The notes under the pieces are model-generated. The model was not told the DNA's origin and did no database searches. It was given only the letters and a program-made list of their open reading frames with translations. A stretch of DNA of 64,000 nucleotides from the NCBI RefSeq assembly GCF_008725655.1, contig NZ_VYXP01000006.1, positions 1 through 64,000 on the forward strand, read 5' to 3'. Positions 47,863 to 56,787 of this stretch are shown here, one piece after another. Both the position numbers and the translations under genes were made by a program. The stretch's first letter is position 1. Every line of letters begins with the position of its first letter. This stretch comes from Marinihelvus fidelis (GTDB lineage: Bacteria > Pseudomonadota > Gammaproteobacteria > Xanthomonadales > SZUA-36).

Positions 47863-48485
47863 GGCGCGCGAACGACGCCGGACTCCAGCAGCGCCTTCCA
47901 GCAGGCCCGGCGGGCATCGGGCCCCGACTTGAGCTCGGCCATCGACGGCGCGATCACCACGCGCGCCGCGCCGCAGCTCACCGGCGGCTTGCCGCCGAAC
48001 AGCGTCCGAGCCAGCCCGGCGCCAAAGATAACGATCGCCGTGAACATCCGCTCCTCAGCCGCTTCTGCAACCGGCATGCCCTGCTCTCCGCTGTCCGGCC
48101 AGGCCCAGGCGGGCTGGCCACCCAGGGCGCGGCAGACATCGTTGGCCAGGGCGCCCGAGGCTTCGCCCGGCCCCGCGCACAGCAGCAAGGCCGGCCCCTC
48201 GCCAGGCCCCAGGCGCACCGCGCGCGGCGCGCGGCTCGCGGGCTCGGCGGCGGGCGGCGCGGGAGTCTTCGCGGGTGCCGTTTCAGGCACGGCTTTTGGC
48301 GCCGGCGCGGGCTGGGGGACCGGTGCCGGCTCAGCCACGGGCGCCGCCGTAACGGCGACGGGTTCGGCTGCGACGCCGGCCGCGATTTCGGCTTCCGGGC
48401 CGGCATAGTCCGCCAGGCGCTCCGGCCGCACCCACAACGGGATGCCCAGGGCCTTCAGGTAACCGGCGCGTGTATGCGGGTTCAT
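47859..48485 (-). CDS. holD: Probable DNA polymerase III psi subunit, long Ala/Pro linker
   Basis: Psi bridges chi to the clamp loader. The 208-aa product begins YLKALGIPLWVR, similar to psi (LQQLGITQW in E. coli), and its C-terminal half has the weak psi-like pattern ALLLCAGPGEASGALANDVCRAL, then ARVVIAPSMAELKSGPDARRACWKALL. Between them, about 45-115, lies an unusually long Ala/Pro-rich linker. The E. coli protein is 137 aa. The call rests mostly on the rimI linkage and these two patches. The ATG at 48485 overlaps the pssA stop by 4 nt. Confidence 0.7.
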   Translation of the reverse strand: MNPHTRAGYLKALGIPLWVRPERLADYAGPEAEIAAGVAAEPVAVTAAPVAEPAPVPQPAPAPKAVPETAPAKTPAPPAAEPASRAPRAVRLGPGEGPALLLCAGPGEASGALANDVCRALGGQPAWAWPDSGEQGMPVAEAAEERMFTAIVIFGAGLARTLFGGKPPVSCGAARVVIAPSMAELKSGPDARRACWKALLESGVVRAP

Positions 48486-49309
48486 GAATCCGGCCCCCGC
48501 TCTTCGGCCTGCATGGCTTTTTCCGCCTGCCGGCGACGTGCCAGGCGGCGCCGGCGCGCGCGCCGCTCCAGGCGGCTGCGGCGACCGGCCAGGGTCATGA
48601 TGATGCCGGACAGCACGTAGACCGTGCCGGCCACCATGCCGACGGCGGGCGGATCGACCGAGAACAGCACCAGCAGCAGCACCAGCGCAAATATCCACGC
48701 CATCGGCACCTTCTCGGAGCCGCCCATGGACTTGAAGCTGAAATAGCGCACGCTGGAAAACATCAGCAGCCCCAGCGTGACCGTGGCGAACCAGATCAGC
48801 CAGCTGACCTGCTCACCATCGATGCCGTTGTCGACGAAGAACCAGATGGTCACCGCCAGTGTCAGCGCCGCGGCGGGGCTGGCCAGGCCCTGGAAATAGG
48901 TCTTGTCCTGCTTGCCGGCCTGGGCGTTGAAGCGCGCCAGCCGCAGCGCCGCGCAGGCGATGTAGACGAAGGCCGCCAGCCAGCCGAGCTTGCCCGCCAT
49001 CGGGCCCAGGTGACCCAGGCTCTGCAGCGACCAGTTGAAGGCCAGCATCGCCGGCGCCAGGCCGAATGAAATCATGTCGGACAGGCTGTCAAACTGCACA
49101 CCGAACTCGCTCTGGGTATTGGTCAGCCGCGCAACGCGGCCATCCAGCCCGTCGAGCACGCCGGCGATGCCGATGGCGATGGCCGCCGCCTCGTACTGGC
49201 CGTTAATGCCCGAGATGATCGAGTACACGCCGGCGAACAACGCGCAGGTCGTCAGCAGGTTGGGCAGGAGAAACGCGCCCTTCGGGGGGATTTTTCCGTT
49301 CGAATCCAT
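48482..49309 (-). CDS. pssA: CDP-diacylglycerol-serine O-phosphatidyltransferase
   Basis: This enzyme makes phosphatidylserine, the precursor of phosphatidylethanolamine. The 275-aa protein has the CDP-alcohol phosphotransferase motif, DGLDGRVAR followed by G at 8 and two Asp further on (FDSLSD), and multiple membrane helices. It is the integral-membrane (type II, Bacillus-like) form, not the peripheral E. coli PssA. The C-terminal tail is very basic and cytoplasmic. Confidence 0.92.
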   Translation of the reverse strand: MDSNGKIPPKGAFLLPNLLTTCALFAGVYSIISGINGQYEAAAIAIGIAGVLDGLDGRVARLTNTQSEFGVQFDSLSDMISFGLAPAMLAFNWSLQSLGHLGPMAGKLGWLAAFVYIACAALRLARFNAQAGKQDKTYFQGLASPAAALTLAVTIWFFVDNGIDGEQVSWLIWFATVTLGLLMFSSVRYFSFKSMGGSEKVPMAWIFALVLLLVLFSVDPPAVGMVAGTVYVLSGIIMTLAGRRSRLERRARRRRLARRRQAEKAMQAEERGPDS

Positions 49310-49357
49310 GGGTTGCCGTGCACTTCAATCGTTATGGCAGATGATATCACGGGCACG

Positions 49358-49386
49358 TTGGGGCCTTGTGGCGGCTGTGCTATAAC
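49358..49386 (+). promoter_or_regulatory. Sigma70 promoter for the DUF4124 gene
   Basis: TTGGGG (49358-49363) and TATAAC (49381-49386) are spaced by exactly 17 nt. Transcription should start near 49393, 25 nt before the ATG at 49418, which has an AGGAAGGA SD. Confidence 0.7.
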
Positions 49387-49417
49387 AGTCACTCGAATTC
49401 CAGGAAGGAACCGGCTC

Positions 49418-49936
49418 ATGTCTATCGTCACACCCCACCCCGTCCGGGTACTCACCCTCGTCGCCAGCCTTGCCATCGCATCTTCCGGCCTTGCCCAGGA
49501 CAGCGACGGCGGTTCCGGCAGCGAAATCTACAAGTGGACCGACGAGAACGGTACTGTTCATTTTGGCGAGCGCGCGCCCGATGGCGCGAACGCCCAGTCG
49601 GTCGATATCAAGCCGCCACCGGTCGCCACTGGTGAGCCGACGATTGAGACAGCCGCCGAGGACGGTGCCGGGGCTCCTGGGGACGACGCCCTGACCCCCG
49701 GCGCCCAGGCGCGGCAGGAACGCCAGGCCCAGCAGGAAGCGGCCGCGGAGCAGGCCAGCATTCGCCAGCAACTCCAGGCCGCCTGCACCCAGGCCCGCGA
49801 GCAGGCCGTCACCCTGGAATCGAGCACCAACGTGCTGATGCCCGATGGCAACGGCGGCAGCCGCCGCCTGGACGACAACGAGCGACTGGCCATGCTGGCA
49901 AAAAGCAAGGAATTCATCGCCAGTAACTGCGACTGA
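49418..49936 (+). CDS. DUF4124 domain-containing exported protein
   Basis: The 172-aa protein has a signal peptide cut after LAQ near residue 27, then a DUF4124 segment (SEIYKWTDENGTVHFGERAPDG) near 35-56, and a Gln/Ala/Glu-rich helical C-terminus with two cysteines. DUF4124 is common in Gammaproteobacteria and is usually periplasmic; its job is not known. It has a good promoter and SD, and is followed by proS. Confidence 0.82.
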   Translation: MSIVTPHPVRVLTLVASLAIASSGLAQDSDGGSGSEIYKWTDENGTVHFGERAPDGANAQSVDIKPPPVATGEPTIETAAEDGAGAPGDDALTPGAQARQERQAQQEAAAEQASIRQQLQAACTQAREQAVTLESSTNVLMPDGNGGSRRLDDNERLAMLAKSKEFIASNCD

Positions 49937-50020
49937 CGCGCCCGGTCAGGATAAAATAGCGGATTCATTCACTCAGCGGCGGCCACCATGGCCGCCCACG
50001 ACGGCCTGCGACCCAACATC

Positions 50021-51733
50021 ATGAGAACTTCCGCTTTCCACCTGACCACGACCCGCGAAACCCCCGCCGATGCCGAGATTGCCAGCCACCAGCTGATGCT
50101 GCGCGCCGGCATGATCCGCAAACTCACCGCCGGCATCTACACCTGGACCCCGCTGGGGCTGAAGGTACTGCGCAAGGTCGAGAACATCGTCCGCGAGGAA
50201 ATGGACCGCGCCGGCTACCTGGAAATGCTCATGCCCGCCGTGCAGCCGGCCGAACTGTGGGAAGAATCCGGACGCTGGGAGAAATTCGGCGGCCAGTTGC
50301 TGAAAATCCAGGATCGCGGTGGCCGTGATTACTGCTTCGGCCCCACCCACGAGGAGGTCATCACCGACTTTGTGCGCAACGAACTGCGCAGCTACAAGCA
50401 GTTGCCGATCACCTTCTACCAGATCCAGACCAAGTTCCGCGACGAGATCCGTCCGCGCTTCGGCGTGATGCGGGCGCGCGAATTCCTGATGAAGGACGCC
50501 TATTCCTTCCACATCGACGCCGCCAGCCTGGACGAGACCTACTGGCAGATGTACAAGGTGTACTCGCGCATCTTCGAGCGCGCCGGCCTGGGATTCCGCG
50601 CCGTCAACGCCGACCCGGGCGCCATCGGTGGCAACCAGTCGCACGAATTCCACGTGCTGGCCGATTCCGGCGAGGACCTGATCGCGTTCTCCACCGGCTC
50701 CGACTATGCCGCCAACGTCGAACTGTGCGAGGTCAGGCCGCCCGCCGGTGACCGGCCCGCGCCTGCCGAAGAACTGCGCACCGTCGACACGCCCAACGCG
50801 AAGACCATCGACGACCTGGTCAGCGGCTTTGATGTACCCATCGAGAAGACCGTGAAGACGCTGGTCGCGCACGGCGACGACGGCCTGGTGGTGCTGCTGG
50901 TACGCGGTGACCACACCCTGAACGCGATCAAGGCGGAAAAGCTGAACGGCGTGGCGTCGCCGCTGGTGTTCGCCGACGAGAAAGAGATTCGCGCCGCCTT
51001 TGGCGCCGGCCCCGGCTCACTGGGCCCGGTCGGCATCGACCTGCCGGTGATCGCCGACCACGCGGTCGCCGCCATGGCGGACTTCACCGCCGGCGCCAAC
51101 GACGACGGCAAGCACTACTTCGGCATCAACTGGGAGCGCGACCTGCCGCTGCCACGCGTGGCCGACCTGCGCAATGCCGAGGCCGGCGACCCCAGCCCGG
51201 ACGGCCAGGGTGTGCTGGAAATTGCCCGCGGCATCGAGGTGGGTCACATTTTCCAGCTGGGCACCAAGTACTCCGAGGCCATGAATGCCGTGGTGCTGGG
51301 CGAGGACGGCAAGTCGCACGTCATGCCCATGGGCTGTTACGGCATCGGCGTGTCGCGCATCGTTGCCGCTGCCATCGAACAGAACCATGACGACAACGGC
51401 ATCATCTGGCCCGCGCCGCTGGCGCCGTTCGATATCGCGCTGCTGCCGATGAACGCAAAGAAGTCACCGCGCGTGGCCGAAGCCGCCGACGCGCTTTACC
51501 GCGATTTGCTGGATGCCGGCGTCGACGTCCTCTACGACGACCGCGGCCTGCGCCCCGGCGTGATGTTCAACGACATGGAGCTGATTGGCATTCCGCACCG
51601 CGTGGTGGTGGGCGAGCGCGGCCTGGACGATGGCACGCTGGAGTACCGCGCCCGTGGCGCCAGCGACAACGAGGCCATCCCGCTGGACGGCGCCGTCGAC
51701 GCCATCCTGGAGAAGCTCGGCCGCTCAGGCTGA
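50021..51733 (+). CDS. proS: Prolyl-tRNA synthetase
   Basis: ProRS charges tRNA-Pro; the bacterial form edits Ala-tRNA-Pro in a YbaK-like insertion. The 570-aa class II enzyme has the motif 2 region with [21 protein letters not shown], an insertion domain of about 235-380, and motif 3 [14 protein letters not shown] start at MRTSAFHL (50021), which matches the conserved N-terminus; an ATG at 49988 in frame is less likely. No clear SD precedes either. The 3' end is convergent with the mscS-type gene. Confidence 0.95.
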   Translation: MRTSAFHLTTTRETPADAEIASHQLMLRAGMIRKLTAGIYTWTPLGLKVLRKVENIVREEMDRAGYLEMLMPAVQPAELWEESGRWEKFGGQLLKIQDRGGRDYCFGPTHEEVITDFVRNELRSYKQLPITFYQIQTKFRDEIRPRFGVMRAREFLMKDAYSFHIDAASLDETYWQMYKVYSRIFERAGLGFRAVNADPGAIGGNQSHEFHVLADSGEDLIAFSTGSDYAANVELCEVRPPAGDRPAPAEELRTVDTPNAKTIDDLVSGFDVPIEKTVKTLVAHGDDGLVVLLVRGDHTLNAIKAEKLNGVASPLVFADEKEIRAAFGAGPGSLGPVGIDLPVIADHAVAAMADFTAGANDDGKHYFGINWERDLPLPRVADLRNAEAGDPSPDGQGVLEIARGIEVGHIFQLGTKYSEAMNAVVLGEDGKSHVMPMGCYGIGVSRIVAAAIEQNHDDNGIIWPAPLAPFDIALLPMNAKKSPRVAEAADALYRDLLDAGVDVLYDDRGLRPGVMFNDMELIGIPHRVVVGERGLDDGTLEYRARGASDNEAIPLDGAVDAILEKLGRSG

Positions 51734-51749
51734 ACCCGGGGCCGCGGCG

Positions 51750-52997
51750 TCAGTCGTCGCGGCCGTTGTCCGGCTCTGGCGCGTTGCCACCGTCATCCAC
51801 GATGTCCGGCAAATCGCGGCGGATGTGAATATCGCGCTGCGGGAACGGGATCTTCACGCCTTCATCGTTAAAGCGGCGATAAACCGCCATGAACAGCTCG
51901 TGCAGCACCTTGCCGCGCTGCACCGGGCGCTCAACCCAGCCCAGCAGTTCGAAATCCAGTGAGCTGGGGCCGAAGGCGCGCATGCGCACCCGTGGCGCCG
52001 GGTCGTCCAGCACCTCGGGGTGCTCGGCGGCCACGCCTTCGAGGATACCCACCACCTGGTCCAGGTCGCTGCCGTAGGCCACGCCCACCGGCAGGCGAAT
52101 GCGGTGTTTTTCCCACGGCCCGCCGCTCTCGTTGATGATCTTGGCGTTGGCGATGATGGCGTTGGGAATCGTGACCTCGATATCGTCCCGTGTCAGCAGC
52201 CGGGTTGAGCGCAGGCCCAGGTGGGTCACTTCGCCGCGCTCACCAGTGTCCAGCACGATGTAGTCGCCGATCTTGTACGGCGCATCGGCGACGATAAAGA
52301 TGCCCGAGAACAGGTTGGCCAGCGAATCCCTGGCCGCGAAACCCACCGCGATACCAATGACACCGGCCGAGGCCAGCCATGCGGTCGGGTCAATGCCCCA
52401 GATCAGCAGGAAGGCGTAGCCGGCAATGGCCACCAGCAGCACCTTGGCGCTGATCTCGAACAGCGGGATGGTACGCGGCTGGATGATGCCGGCGCGGTCC
52501 TGGTTGCGTGCCAGCACCTCGAGCACGGCATGCGCCGCCGCCAGCGAGGCGCGCAGCAGCGAAAACAGCAGCACCGTGGCCAGCACGCCGACGGTAAAGC
52601 GGTGCAGCAGCCCCGGCAACGGCGCCAGCGCCGTGACCACCAGCAGCGACAGGATCACCGGGATGGTCAACGCCGGCCGCCGCGCGGCCTGCAACAGCCT
52701 GTCATCCAGGTCGGTGCGGGTGCGGCTGGTCAGCCGCTGGCCGATGACCCGCAGCAGGAACTGCAGAATCTTGCCCAGGACATAGCCGGCGGTGATCACC
52801 AGGAATGCCATCAGCAGGGGATAGGCTGCAAGGGTTTCCATCGGCGAGCTGACACTTTCCGGCAGCCATTCCAGCACCACCGCATCGAAGGTTTCGATGC
52901 TGTCGCCGGCCTGTTCGGCGGCCGTGGATTCCGTATTGTCGGCGGATTCGGGAGAGGGGGTGGCCGTGGTGGCCGGGTCCGTTACGGGATTCTGCAA
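51750..52997 (-). CDS. MscS family mechanosensitive channel
   Basis: Channels of this family open under hypo-osmotic stress. The 415-aa protein has four to five helices, the pore helix AWLASAGVIGIAVGFAARDSLANLFSGIFIV with glycine/alanine spacing typical of TM3, then the beta domain (APYKIGDYIVLDTGERGEVTHLGLRSTRL) and C-terminal domain. The start is uncertain: a TTG at 52997 adds 52 residues rich in Ser, Glu and Ala, while ATG at 52841 is an alternative. It follows trhO by 70 nt. Confidence 0.88.
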   Translation of the reverse strand: MQNPVTDPATTATPSPESADNTESTAAEQAGDSIETFDAVVLEWLPESVSSPMETLAAYPLLMAFLVITAGYVLGKILQFLLRVIGQRLTSRTRTDLDDRLLQAARRPALTIPVILSLLVVTALAPLPGLLHRFTVGVLATVLLFSLLRASLAAAHAVLEVLARNQDRAGIIQPRTIPLFEISAKVLLVAIAGYAFLLIWGIDPTAWLASAGVIGIAVGFAARDSLANLFSGIFIVADAPYKIGDYIVLDTGERGEVTHLGLRSTRLLTRDDIEVTIPNAIIANAKIINESGGPWEKHRIRLPVGVAYGSDLDQVVGILEGVAAEHPEVLDDPAPRVRMRAFGPSSLDFELLGWVERPVQRGKVLHELFMAVYRRFNDEGVKIPFPQRDIHIRRDLPDIVDDGGNAPEPDNGRDD

Positions 52998-53067
52998 TGT
53001 CTCGTCGGGGTTGGTGGGGATACGACCTATGGTAATGAGGCGGCCGGCATCATGCCACCGCCGCGGT

Positions 53068-53997
53068 TTAGCGGCTACCCAGGTGCTTCTCGCCGCGCTC
53101 GGCCGCCAGTTCGATCTGTCGCGCCCGTTCCAGCAGGCTCTCCCGGCGCTCCGGGGTCAGGCGGTCGAAGCATTTGGGGCATGACACGTGCAGCTCGAAT
53201 TTCGGCGAGGCGCGGTCCTCGGCCGTCACCGGCATGCGGCAGGCCGGGCAGACTTCCAGGTCGCCCTGGCGCAGTTCGTGATCGACGGTGACGCGGTTGT
53301 CGAACACGAAGCAGTCGCCGCGCCACAGGCTGTCCTGCGGGTCCACGGTTTCCAGGTAGTTGAGGATGCCGCCGTCCAGGTGGAAGACATTCTCGAAACC
53401 CATCTGCTTCAGTAGCGCAGTGGATTTCTCGCAGCGGATGCCGCCGGTGCAAAACATGGCGACGTTGCGGTCGCGGGCCGGGTCCAGGTTCTCGCGGGCC
53501 CACGCCGGGAAATCGCGGAACGAGCGCGTGCCCGGGTCCTCCGCGCCTTCGAAACTGCCCAGGTGGACCTCGTAGTCGTTGCGGGTATCGATCACGCGCA
53601 CGTCATCACGGCTGATCAGCGCGTTCCAGTCTTCCGGCGCGACGTAATCACCAGCCTGGCTGCGCGGGTCGATGCCGGGCACGCCCAGGCTGACAATCTC
53701 CTTCTTCAGCCGCACCTTCATGCGGTAGAACGGCTGCTCGGCGGCCCAGGAGAACTTGGCCTGCAGGTCGGCCAGTCGCGGGTCCTCGCGCAAGCGCTCG
53801 AGCAGGCGCCGGACACCCTTTTCGGGGCCCGCCACGGTGCCGTTGATGCCTTCCTCGGCCAACAGGATGGTGCCCAGCAGGCCCAGGTCCTGGCAGGACT
53901 GCTGCAAACGCTCGCGGCGCTCGCGGTAGTCATCCAGGTGGGAGAAGCGGTAGAACGCCGCGACCAGCACCTGGCCGTGTGGTGTCGCCTTGACCAT
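53068..53997 (-). CDS. trhO: tRNA uridine(34) hydroxylase TrhO (YceA family)
   Basis: TrhO makes 5-hydroxyuridine at tRNA position 34. The 309-aa product has an N-terminal acylphosphatase-like part with LLAEEGINGTVAG, then a rhodanese domain with VIDTRNDYEVHLGSF and the catalytic loop CTGGIRCEK. The C-terminal part has a zinc-type pair, CPAC near 249 and CPKC near 273. It follows trpS by 3 nt. Confidence 0.92.
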   Translation of the reverse strand: MVKATPHGQVLVAAFYRFSHLDDYRERRERLQQSCQDLGLLGTILLAEEGINGTVAGPEKGVRRLLERLREDPRLADLQAKFSWAAEQPFYRMKVRLKKEIVSLGVPGIDPRSQAGDYVAPEDWNALISRDDVRVIDTRNDYEVHLGSFEGAEDPGTRSFRDFPAWARENLDPARDRNVAMFCTGGIRCEKSTALLKQMGFENVFHLDGGILNYLETVDPQDSLWRGDCFVFDNRVTVDHELRQGDLEVCPACRMPVTAEDRASPKFELHVSCPKCFDRLTPERRESLLERARQIELAAERGEKHLGSR

Positions 53998-54000
53998 GGA

Positions 54001-55008
54001 TCAGGCCAGCTTGCGAATCCCGACCGCTTCGCGGGCGCGCTGCAGCAACGGCGCCGCCGCGGCGCGGGCCTTTTCCGCGCCGCGCAACAGCACGGCCTCG
54101 ACCGCGGCGGTATCGGCAATCAGCGCCTCGTAGCGCGCGCGGGCCTCGGCCAGCTCGGCGTTGATCAACTCAAAGACCTGCTGCTTGGCCTGGCCCCAGG
54201 CGATGCCGTCGGCGAAGGCCTGGCGCATGTCATCGCGCTGCGCCTGGTCGGCGAAGGCGGCAAAGATCGGGAACAGCGCGCCCTCGTCCGGGTCCTTCGG
54301 TTCACCCGGCTCCAGCGAGTTGGTGACGATCTTCATGATGGACTTGCGCAGCTGCTTCTCCGGCAGCCACAGCGGAATGGTGTTGTTGTAGCTCTTCGAC
54401 ATCTTGCGGCCGTCGTGGCCGGGCAGCGTGGCCACGTGCTCCTCGACGACGGCTTCCGGCAGCACGAACAGTTCGCCGAAACGATGATTGAAGCGCGCGG
54501 CGATATCACGCGCCATCTCCAGGTGCTGGACCTGGTCGCGACCCACCGGCACCTTGTCGGCGTTGAACATCAGGATGTCGGCGGCCATCAGGATGGGGTA
54601 GCTGAACAGCCCCATGGTAATGGCGTGGTCCGGGTCCTCACCCGCATCGGTGTTGTCCTGCACCGCCGCCTTGTAGGCATGGGCGCGGTTCATCAGGCCC
54701 TTGGCCGTGGAGCAGGTCAGGATCCAGGTCAGCTCGGTGATCTCCGGCACATCGGACTGCCGGTAGAAAGTGACGGCCTCCGGATCCAGCCCCAGCGCCA
54801 GCCATGTGGAAGCGATTTCCAGCGTCGACTGGCGCACCCGTTCAGGGTCCTCGCACTTGATCAACGCGTGGTAGTCGGCAAGAAAGAAGAACGACGCCGT
54901 GTCCGGGTCGAGGCTGGCGCGGATGGCCGGCTTGATGGCGCCCACGTAGTTGCCCAGGTGGGGCGTTCCGGTGGTCGTGATGCCGGTCAGGACGGTGTGC
55001 TGGGTCAT
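54001..55008 (-). CDS. trpS: Tryptophanyl-tRNA synthetase
   Basis: TrpRS charges tRNA-Trp. The 335-aa class I enzyme has [12 protein letters not shown] as the HIGH-type motif, and KMSKS in [10 protein letters not shown] near residue 200. [15 protein letters not shown] is also typical. I start at MTQHTVL (55008), the conserved N-terminus. It sits 73 nt after the START-like gene. Confidence 0.96.
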   Translation of the reverse strand: MTQHTVLTGITTTGTPHLGNYVGAIKPAIRASLDPDTASFFFLADYHALIKCEDPERVRQSTLEIASTWLALGLDPEAVTFYRQSDVPEITELTWILTCSTAKGLMNRAHAYKAAVQDNTDAGEDPDHAITMGLFSYPILMAADILMFNADKVPVGRDQVQHLEMARDIAARFNHRFGELFVLPEAVVEEHVATLPGHDGRKMSKSYNNTIPLWLPEKQLRKSIMKIVTNSLEPGEPKDPDEGALFPIFAAFADQAQRDDMRQAFADGIAWGQAKQQVFELINAELAEARARYEALIADTAAVEAVLLRGAEKARAAAAPLLQRAREAVGIRKLA

Positions 55009-55081
55009 GCGTTCCGGGTCTCGTGATCGAATTGAATGCGAAACCGCCATTTTAAGGGATTCGGCCCGCCAATGCGGCGTT

Positions 55082-55738
55082 TCAGCGCGGGCAGCGTTCG
55101 GCGTCTGCGCGCGCCGTTACGGCGGATGGCGACGCCTCCGATATCGACCGCAGGCAGGCCAGCAGGTCGGGCAGGTCCCGCTCCAGGGTCCGGCGCACCC
55201 ACCAGCCCGGCGCCATGAAGCCCGGGCGGACCTGGATGTCATGGGTCACCAGGTAGCCGCCACCGTCCATTGGATCGAAGCGCCAGTAGCCATCGAGCGC
55301 ACGCAGTTCGCCGCTAAGCAGGCGAACGCGCAGCCACTCGACCGGCTGCCTGACGGTCTCGAACACGTACTCGCGCCTGGGCAGGTACCAGGCGCGCTTG
55401 AGGACATGCCGGGTCACCGCGGAATGCGTTGACGACGACAGCAACTCGCAGTCCTCCAGCCCGGAAATGAACGCCAGGTTGGTCGGGCAATCCTGCAGCC
55501 GCTGCCAGGCAGCGCCGGGGTCACCGGCGAACCAGGCCTGCACGAACCCACGACCTCCACCATCGTCGCCGCGCTCAGCCTCGACCAGGATCTCGCCGTC
55601 ACGCAGTCGCGCCAGTGTCGCCGCATCCGGTTGCGGTCGGGGTGGCGCAACGGCCCAGCCCGGCAGGCCGTCGGCAGCGGTCACCGTGCCCTGCGCGAGC
55701 AGGAGAAATACACACAGCCATACCAACACGCGACGCAT
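55082..55738 (-). CDS. Exported START/SRPBCC-like protein
   Basis: The 218-aa protein has a signal peptide ([17 protein letters not shown], cut near AA at 22-23) and then a START/SRPBCC-like beta-helix-beta fold: [36 protein letters not shown], and a later [37 protein letters not shown] periplasmic lipid-binding or membrane-stress role would fit, but that is an inference. A TATAAT ends 6 nt before the ATG and there is no SD. It is divergent from oxyR. Confidence 0.72.
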   Translation of the reverse strand: MRRVLVWLCVFLLLAQGTVTAADGLPGWAVAPPRPQPDAATLARLRDGEILVEAERGDDGGGRGFVQAWFAGDPGAAWQRLQDCPTNLAFISGLEDCELLSSSTHSAVTRHVLKRAWYLPRREYVFETVRQPVEWLRVRLLSGELRALDGYWRFDPMDGGGYLVTHDIQVRPGFMAPGWWVRRTLERDLPDLLACLRSISEASPSAVTARADAERCPR

Positions 55739-55744
55739 GATCTG

Positions 55745-55750
55745 ATTATA
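55745..55750 (-). promoter_or_regulatory. TATAAT element directly before the START-like gene
   Basis: A perfect -10 lies on the minus strand 6 nt before the ATG at 55738. Transcription would begin at or next to the start codon, implying a leaderless mRNA. No good -35 was found. Confidence 0.45.
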
Positions 55751-55771
55751 GGTGGGCACCGGCAAACCCAC

Positions 55772-55799
55772 GTGAAACTTCCCCGCAATTAAATATGAT
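55772..55799 (+). promoter_or_regulatory. Candidate oxyR promoter
   Basis: GTGAAA (55772-55777) and TATGAT (55794-55799) are spaced by 16 nt on the plus strand. Transcription would start near 55806, about 37 nt before the ATG at 55843. Confidence 0.45.
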
Positions 55800-55823
55800 T
55801 TGGCTATTGATTAACTAGTTTTG

Positions 55824-55838
55824 ATAGTGTCTAATTAT
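55824..55838 (+). promoter_or_regulatory. Possible OxyR half-site
   Basis: ATAG-N7-TTAT at 55824-55838 is close to the OxyR half-site pattern ATAG-N7-CTAT and lies just before the oxyR ATG, in an AT-rich stretch. The second half-site is not obvious. OxyR family members often repress themselves. Confidence 0.3.
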
Positions 55839-55842
55839 CCAT

Positions 55843-56745
55843 ATGAACCTACGAGCCCTCAAGTACCTGATCAAGCTGGCCGAGTTGCAGCACTTCAGCC
55901 GTGCCGCCGACGCCTGCTATGTCAGCCAGCCCACGCTGAGCACGCAGATCCGCAAGCTCGAGGAAGAACTGGGCGTGCAACTGGTGGAGCGCGCGCCACG
56001 GAACGTCCAGCTCACCCCGGTGGGCAAGGACGTCGTTGCGCGGGCACGGCATGTACTGCGTGATGTCGAGCAGATCTACTCGGTCGCGCGCCGCAGCCGC
56101 GACCCCGAGACCGGCACCCTGCGGCTGGGGCTGTTCCCCACCCTGGCCCCTTACCTGCTGCCCCACGTGATGCCGGGCATCCGGCAGCGCTTTCCCCGGC
56201 TGCGACTGGAACTGGCGGAAGAGAAGACCGCCGACCTGCTGAACAAGATCGACGACGGGGAACTCGATGCCGGGCTGATCGCCCTGCCGGTGGGCCACGA
56301 CAACCTCGAACACGAGGTCCTGTTCGAGGAGCCGTTCGTCATGGCGCTGCCGCAAAACCACCCGCTGGCCAGCAAGGACAGCATCGATGTCGGCGACCTG
56401 GACGGCGCCGAGCTGTTGCTGCTGGAGGATGGACATTGCCTGAGGGACCAGGCGCTGGAGGTCTGTGCGATGGCCAACGCGCGAGAGCGGCTGGATTTTC
56501 ATGCCACCAGCATGGAAACACTGCGGCAGATGGTGGCGGCCGATGTCGGCGTGACGCTGATGCCGGTGATGGCCGTGCGCCCCCCGATTGCCCAGACCCA
56601 GGGCATCGAGCTGCGCTCGTTCGCCAAGCCGGCGCCGCACCGGACCATCGCACTGGTCTGGCGCAGGACCTCACCCCTGGGTGAACTGATGCGGGAGCTG
56701 GCGACCTGTTTCCGGGCCCTGCCCGACGACCTGCTCGCGGCCTGA
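55843..56745 (+). CDS. oxyR: Hydrogen-peroxide-sensing regulator OxyR
   Basis: OxyR is a LysR-type activator of peroxide defence. The 300-aa protein has the N-terminal helix-turn-helix (ADACYVSQPTLSTQIRKLEEELG) and the two redox cysteines at positions 199 and 208 in GHCLRDQALEVC, the same positions as E. coli OxyR. There is no clear SD. A hairpin overlaps its stop. It diverges from the START-like gene and converges with cysK. Confidence 0.94.
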   Translation: MNLRALKYLIKLAELQHFSRAADACYVSQPTLSTQIRKLEEELGVQLVERAPRNVQLTPVGKDVVARARHVLRDVEQIYSVARRSRDPETGTLRLGLFPTLAPYLLPHVMPGIRQRFPRLRLELAEEKTADLLNKIDDGELDAGLIALPVGHDNLEHEVLFEEPFVMALPQNHPLASKDSIDVGDLDGAELLLLEDGHCLRDQALEVCAMANARERLDFHATSMETLRQMVAADVGVTLMPVMAVRPPIAQTQGIELRSFAKPAPHRTIALVWRRTSPLGELMRELATCFRALPDDLLAA

Positions 56746-56757
56746 ACCCAGGCCGCG
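56736..56757. terminator. Hairpin overlapping the oxyR stop
   Basis: A perfect 8-bp stem (56736-56743 with 56750-56757) closes a 6-nt loop and includes the TGA stop of oxyR. No U-tract follows on either strand. It lies between convergent oxyR and cysK and may act as a weak bidirectional terminator. Confidence 0.4.
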
Positions 56758-56787
56758 AACCGTGATCACTGACGCCAGGCGACGTCG

